Below are positions 59,728 through 64,000 of a stretch of DNA of 64,000 nucleotides, piece by piece. A program made the translations under genes and the position numbers. The DNA comes from Limnohabitans lacus. Its GTDB lineage: Bacteria > Pseudomonadota > Gammaproteobacteria > Burkholderiales > Burkholderiaceae_C. The stretch is from positions 124,001-188,000 of the forward strand of contig NZ_JASGBH010000007.1 of assembly GCF_030053395.1 (NCBI RefSeq), given 5' to 3'. A model generated the notes under the pieces. It was not told the DNA's origin. It searched no databases and was given only the letters and a program-made list of their open reading frames with translations. Position 1 is the stretch's first letter. Each line of letters opens with the position of its first letter.

Positions 59728-60366
59728 ATGCTGCAATACCAAACCATCCCCGTCACACCCTTTCAGCAAAACTGCTCCTTGGTCTGGGACGACCAGACGC
59801 GTCAAGCGGCCATCATTGACCCGGGTGGCGATTTAGATGTGCTGCTGGGTGCAGTCAAGCAGCTGGGCCTCCAACTCGAACAAATCTGGATCACCCATGG
59901 CCATGTGGACCATGCTGCAGGCACAGCCGATCTGGCCGAGCAATTGCAGTTGCCCATCATCGGCCCGCACCCAGGCGACCAGTTCTGGATCGAAGGCCTC
60001 ACGCAGGCTGCGGCCATGTACGGCTTCCCACCCGCACGCGCCTTCAAGCCCACACGCTGGCTGGATGACGGCGACACCGTGACGCTGGGCAGCCACACCC
60101 TGCAAGTGCGCCACTGCCCTGGCCACACGCCTGGCCATGTGGTGTTTTACTCGCCCGAAATCCAGCGCGCTTTTGTGGGCGATGTGCTGTTTGCCGGCAG
60201 CATCGGCCGCACCGACTTCCCGCAAGGCAACCACGAAGACCTGATCAACAGCATCACACAACGTCTGTGGCCGATGGGCAATGACACGGTGTTCATTCCA
60301 GGCCACGGCCCTGAGAGCACCTTCGGGCGCGAGCGCCAATCCAACCCTTACGTGCGCGGCACTTGA
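59728..60366 (+). CDS. MBL-fold metallo-hydrolase (glyoxalase II-like), 212 aa
   Basis: The zinc-binding motif THGHVDHAAG (HxHxDH) is at about residue 54, with a second His in VRHCPGHTPGHVVFY, the Asp in AFVGDVLFAGSIGRTDFP, and the final His in IPGHGPESTFGRER. It hydrolyses a thioester such as a glutathione conjugate. The start at 59728 gives the family N-terminus (LQYQTIPVTPFQQNC); upstream in-frame codons are not family-like. Confidence 0.9.
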   Translation: MLQYQTIPVTPFQQNCSLVWDDQTRQAAIIDPGGDLDVLLGAVKQLGLQLEQIWITHGHVDHAAGTADLAEQLQLPIIGPHPGDQFWIEGLTQAAAMYGFPPARAFKPTRWLDDGDTVTLGSHTLQVRHCPGHTPGHVVFYSPEIQRAFVGDVLFAGSIGRTDFPQGNHEDLINSITQRLWPMGNDTVFIPGHGPESTFGRERQSNPYVRGT

Positions 60367-60551
60367 TGGGCCTCTATTGGCCCGCTGGTTTCCGGCTCGT
60401 AGCCGGTCATGCATGACCTCAGCCCGAAAAAGCGTACAGTCAGGCCAACCCAGCGCCTTGTGAGTTTCGTCCCCGCGCTGTCACGACTGCACTTCTGAAC
60501 GCATCAGCATTTGGCTATCTGACCAAACAGGAAAGCATCGCCGTCACAGGG

Positions 60552-61208
60552 GTGGATGACCTGATCATCCGCTCCCTGCTCGACAACAACCAATTCCACG
60601 ACCCACTGGACGAGGCGCTCAACCTGGGCATCTCATCGGCCGCCTGGCCGCTGTTTGGCTTGTTGTGGCCGTCTGGCGCGCGCATGGCCGAGCGCATGGC
60701 GCAGCGGCCCGTCACCAGCGAACGGATTTTGGAAATCGGTTGTGGACTGGCCCTGTCCAGTTTGGTGGCGCACCGGCGTGGCGCCAACGTCACCGCCAGC
60801 GATTGCCATCCTTTGACGCATGCTTTCCTCGACAAAAACACCCAGCTCAACCACTTACAGCCCATCGCCTACCGGCATGGTTTGTGGGGGATGGCGACAC
60901 GGCGCGAAGACGGCCAACCCGTCCTGACCCAAGCCCACGATGCACCCTTGACTGGGCTGTTTGACCTGATCGTGGGCAGTGACATCCTGTACGAGCGGGA
61001 CGACGAGGGCACGCTGGCCAACTTCATCGACGAACACGCGGCGACCCGCTCGGAAATTTGGGTGATCGACCCCAACCGGGGCAACCGCGCAGCCTTTCAC
61101 AAGCACATGGCGCGAGTGGGCTTTGCGATGCATGAACAGGTGCTGGCCCAAGCCGCACACGAAGGCGTGGACGCCTACAAGGGGCGCATGCTGACCTACA
61201 CCCGCTAG
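60552..61208 (+). CDS. Class I SAM methyltransferase (METTL/ETFB-lysine type), 218 aa
   Basis: It has the SAM-binding motif ERILEIGCGLALSSLVAHRRGANVTASDCHP (about residues 55-90), and a post-motif SDILYERDDEGTLANFIDEH as in lysine protein methyltransferases of the METTL20/ETFB class. No ATG is suitable; the GTG at 60552 is used, though the frame stays open upstream. The substrate is unknown. Confidence 0.75.
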   Translation: MDDLIIRSLLDNNQFHDPLDEALNLGISSAAWPLFGLLWPSGARMAERMAQRPVTSERILEIGCGLALSSLVAHRRGANVTASDCHPLTHAFLDKNTQLNHLQPIAYRHGLWGMATRREDGQPVLTQAHDAPLTGLFDLIVGSDILYERDDEGTLANFIDEHAATRSEIWVIDPNRGNRAAFHKHMARVGFAMHEQVLAQAAHEGVDAYKGRMLTYTR

Positions 61209-61218
61209 GGGTTTGCCA

Positions 61219-62022
61219 TCAGAGGCTGAAGTCGTAGCCGATCGTGATTGGCGCGTGATCCGAAAACTTCACGCCCTTGAAGATGTGCTCAGTGCGCGCC
61301 TTCTCGGCCACGGCCGGTGTGGCCAGGTGGTAGTCCAGACGCCAGCCGACATTCTTGGCGTAGGCCTGGCCCCGGTTACTCCACCAGGTGTAGCAATCGT
61401 CGGTGGTCTGGGGCTTGAGGTGCCGGTACACATCCACCACACCGCCTTCGGTGGTGAGCTTGGTCATCCAGGCGCGCTCTTCGGGCAAGAAACCGCTGTT
61501 CTTGAGGTTGCCCTTCCAGTTCTTCAGATCGGCCTCTTTGTGCGCGATGTTCACGTCGCTGCACACCACGAAATCACGCTCGGCCTTGAGGGCCATCAAA
61601 TGCGGATAGATCTTGTCCAAAAAACGGAATTTGGCTTCTTGTCGCTCGGGGCCTGACGAACCACTTGGGAAATACACACTGATGATGGACAACTTGCGGG
61701 CGGGCGTGTCAAAACGCACCTCGGCATAGCGCCCCTCGGCATCGAACTCGTCGCCGTCAAAGCCGATCACCACGTCGCTGGGCTCATGGCGGGTGTACAC
61801 CCCCACGCCCGAATAGCCCTTTTTCTGGGCAAAGTGGAAATGGCCTTTCAGACCGGCCAGCTCTTCGAACTTGCCCGCCACATCGGGCGCTTGGGCTTTG
61901 ACCTCTTGCACGCAAATACAATCGGGGTTTTCTTGCGCCAGCCAGGCTTCGACCCCTTTGGTCGTGGCCGAACGGATGCCGTTGAGGTTAAGGCTGGTGA
62001 GTTTGAACAAGGATTTCCCCAT
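61219..62022 (-). CDS. xth: Exodeoxyribonuclease III (AP endonuclease)
   Basis: It repairs abasic sites. Active-site segments in order: [16 protein letters not shown] (Asn), [10 protein letters not shown] (Glu), [21 protein letters not shown] (Asp, Asn) and [10 protein letters not shown] (Asp, His). At 267 aa it is full length. Its ATG overlaps the pyrE start on the opposite strand (CATG). Confidence 0.93.
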   Translation of the reverse strand: MGKSLFKLTSLNLNGIRSATTKGVEAWLAQENPDCICVQEVKAQAPDVAGKFEELAGLKGHFHFAQKKGYSGVGVYTRHEPSDVVIGFDGDEFDAEGRYAEVRFDTPARKLSIISVYFPSGSSGPERQEAKFRFLDKIYPHLMALKAERDFVVCSDVNIAHKEADLKNWKGNLKNSGFLPEERAWMTKLTTEGGVVDVYRHLKPQTTDDCYTWWSNRGQAYAKNVGWRLDYHLATPAVAEKARTEHIFKGVKFSDHAPITIGYDFSL

Positions 62023-62725
62023 GGTGACAGAACAGGCAAGCAGCGCCAACATGCAGGCGCTCGCTCAGGAATTTGTGCAATTTGCGATCGAATCGGGTGT
62101 GTTGCGCTTTGGTGAATTCAAAACCAAAGCGGGCCGCATGAGCCCTTACTTCTTCAACGCCGGCCTGTTTGACGATGGCGCCAAGCTCAGCCGACTGGCG
62201 CAATTTTATGCAAAAGCCCTGCTGGCCAGCAGCATCGAGTTCGACATGATCTTTGGCCCCGCCTACAAAGGCATTCCGCTGGGCGCGGCCGTCGCCATCG
62301 AGCTGGCCCGCTTGGGCAAAAACGTGCCCTTTGCCTACAACCGCAAAGAAGCCAAAGACCACGGCGAAGGCGGCTCTTTGGTCGGCGCCCCCCTGCAAGG
62401 CCGCGTGCTGATCGTCGACGACGTGATGAGCGCCGGCACCGCCGCCCGCGAATCCATTGCCCTGATCAAAGCCGCTGGGGCCACACCCCACGCCATGGCC
62501 ATTGCTTTGGACCGCCAGGAAATGGCCACCGAAAAACAAGCCGATGGCTCGGTGCAAGACGTGCCCCACAGCGCCGTGCAATACGTGCGCAACACCTTAG
62601 GCATGGGCGTGTGCTGCATCGCGCAGCTGTCGGATTTGCTGGCCTACTTGTCCGCGCAAGACGGCAACGAGATGGGCCAACACCTGCCCAAAGTGCAGGC
62701 CTACCGCGACCGTTACGGGGTGTAA
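62021..62725 (+). CDS. pyrE: Orotate phosphoribosyltransferase
   Basis: It makes orotidine monophosphate from orotate and PRPP. The PRPP-binding motif [13 protein letters not shown] is at about residue 130, preceded by [17 protein letters not shown] and [17 protein letters not shown]. Either the ATG at 62021 (234 aa) or the ATG at 62051 is possible; the later one is closer to the family's usual start and length (about 224 aa). Confidence 0.93.
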   Translation: MVTEQASSANMQALAQEFVQFAIESGVLRFGEFKTKAGRMSPYFFNAGLFDDGAKLSRLAQFYAKALLASSIEFDMIFGPAYKGIPLGAAVAIELARLGKNVPFAYNRKEAKDHGEGGSLVGAPLQGRVLIVDDVMSAGTAARESIALIKAAGATPHAMAIALDRQEMATEKQADGSVQDVPHSAVQYVRNTLGMGVCCIAQLSDLLAYLSAQDGNEMGQHLPKVQAYRDRYGV

Positions 62726-63360
62726 ACACCTCTCGCCCTTGGGGGAACAGCCCGCCCCCAATGAGGCCAAGCCTGCGCAAAGGCTGACAGGGCCCCGTCA
62801 CAACGGCACCGAGTCGCAACTCGAAGCTTGGGTGCACGACCCTCCCCCCCGATTCAACCCTGCGGTCACAAGATGCGCAGCGGCCATCTTGCGCCTTCTG
62901 CGAACTGACTGATATCTGGCGATGTCTGACCGAGAGCCAAGCCTCTTGCCAGCGGTAGCAAGTCACGTCCTCAATTTCTGGTTACTTCACGCGCGATTGG
63001 CTTTTTCAAAGCGCCGATGCGTTTTTTTACAAGGCATTGAAGCCCTCAAACACCATGACTCGACAACTTGGGCCCTCGAAGTGCGCCCACCAGCTTGAAG
63101 CAGCGGAATCCTCATTTAACTAAATTAATTAATTTGCAAATTATATATTTTGTTTATTAAACACAAGATATCTGTTTTTTGAAAATGTTGAAAATATTAA
63201 TTTAATTACGAAGAGATACAAAATTTTAAAAGTGACGACTTTTTGAATAAAAAAACGATGTCTTCCGTGGATAATTGATCCAAAAAATACTTACTAAGTA
63301 TGAATTGTTTTTTATACAAGTTAACCAGCAGGCATTCAACAAGTCAAAACGGAGATCTCC
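62726..63360. other. Intergenic region, AT-rich in its right half
   Basis: I see no gene on either strand. From about 63110 the composition becomes strongly AT-rich with runs of AATTAATT, suggesting foreign DNA upstream of the small exported-protein gene. GGAGATCTCC just before 63361 acts as its ribosome-binding site and is a perfect 10-bp palindrome. Confidence 0.6.
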
Positions 63361-63620
63361 ATGAAACAGTTGAGCAAAAGCTTACGAAGCATTAAACGAC
63401 TGAGTCGAATGGGATGCATAACCCTGTCGTTGATGTTGATCGGTTCTGCAATTGCACAAGGCATTCCAGGCACCAGTTTTTCACGGCAAAGCACGGTCGG
63501 GGAAACCTATAACCTCAAAAACACCCAAATCGCAGCCGATCAAAGTCGGATCATTTTTTACAGACCGACCCATGCTAGGACAGGTGAAACATCAACCATC
63601 TACATTGTTGGTTTATTTTC
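63361..63620 (+). pseudogene. Exported DUF2846-like protein, truncated by an IS21-type insertion
   Basis: It has an N-terminal signal peptide (MGCITLSLMLIGSAIAQG) and then ADQSRIIFYRPTHARTGETSTIYIVG, which resembles the start of a DUF2846 domain. At about 63605-63620 the sequence changes character; the frame continues only to 63693, through what looks like the left end of an insertion element. The gene is probably inactive. Confidence 0.6.
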
Positions 63621-64000
63621 AAAATTGAGCCATTTCCCCCATCTTTCACGACAGAGTTTGAGCCACGTTCAACATATCCTGCTAATTTTTTAGGCAGGGT
63701 GTGCAGGAGTGATCAACGTGGGAACACTTAGCAAATTGCGCCGTCTGGTACTACGTGAAGGCGTATCAGTTCGTGAAGCAGCCCAGAGGGTTGGAATTGC
63801 CCGCAACACAGCTTCGCGCTGGCTCGCTTTAGGCGATATGGTTGAGCCTCGCTATCGAAGAAGAGTGCCCTCTACTTCGATCTTGGAGCCTTATAAAGAG
63901 CAACTTGTGCTGTGGCTTAAAGCAGATGTACATCGCAATAAGCGAGATCGCAGAACGACTAAGCAAATCTTTGAAGGTATTCGCGAACTTGGATACGGAG
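63606..64000 (+). mobile_element. Left end of an IS21-family insertion sequence (partial)
   Basis: A non-coding left end of about 110 nt precedes a transposase gene that runs off the window. I place the element's left end at a TG dinucleotide near 63606-63609; the exact base cannot be fixed without the other end. Confidence 0.6.
63718..64000 (+). CDS. istA: IS21-family transposase IstA (5' part)
   Basis: It starts with the GTG at 63718 behind AGGAG. The N-terminus is an HTH (GVSVREAAQRVGIARNTASRWL), followed by EPYKEQLVLWLKADVHRNKRDRRTTKQIFEGIRELGYG, the typical IstA run-in to the DDE domain. The catalytic residues and IstB lie beyond the window. Confidence 0.85.
   Translation, partial: MGTLSKLRRLVLREGVSVREAAQRVGIARNTASRWLALGDMVEPRYRRRVPSTSILEPYKEQLVLWLKADVHRNKRDRRTTKQIFEGIRELGYG

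Overview
The window is a betaproteobacterial chromosome segment carrying one complete-looking temperate phage. The host genes (rph, yicC-gmk-rpoZ-spoT, greB, hemW-rdgB, pyrE, xth) and their GC-rich codon use suggest Burkholderiales, most likely Comamonadaceae (Limnohabitans/Rhodoferax-like); the exact genus is an inference.

Left flank (1-8.6 kb): housekeeping genes for nucleotide and RNA metabolism, the stringent response, transcript cleavage and haem chaperoning. Right flank (53.3-64 kb): tRNA-Arg(ACG), a five-gene peptide/nickel-type ABC importer, a P1-family peptidase, a metallo-hydrolase, a methyltransferase, exonuclease III and pyrE. An AT-rich stretch follows, then a small exported-protein gene broken by an IS21-type element that runs off the right edge.

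Prophage (8625-53286, about 44.7 kb): integrated in the 3' half of tRNA-Arg, giving perfect 47-bp direct repeats. The late genes run on the minus strand from 36.4 kb down to 8.7 kb: antiterminator candidate, terminase, portal, a spike/lysis-like cluster, protease-capsid fusion, tail genes including a G/G-T frameshift pair, tape measure, a GTA-like tail-tip block, fibre, amidase, nested Rz/Rz1 and Dam. Cro, a CII-like regulator and a VapE-type primase-helicase precede them, also on the minus strand. A CI-like repressor and an AT-rich exported-protein gene lie on the plus strand from 41.0 kb.

The most notable system is a complete diversity-generating retroelement (DGR) at 43.2-47.6 kb, in the plus-strand early operon that ends with the integrase. 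It has three C-type-lectin/DUF1566-like target genes, each ending in an 89-bp variable repeat, an Avd-type accessory protein, one template repeat and a reverse transcriptase with the DGR motif IGNLSSQ and the YVDD centre. All 32 differences between the template and the three variable repeats fall on template adenines. The promoter in front of the first target has the same two-operator geometry as the CI/Cro promoter (15-bp palindromes of the form TTAGGC-N3-GCCTAA, 24 bp apart, one inside the -35/-10 spacer). This places the DGR in the position of lambda's pL operon and predicts that it is repressed in the lysogen and switched on at induction or infection.
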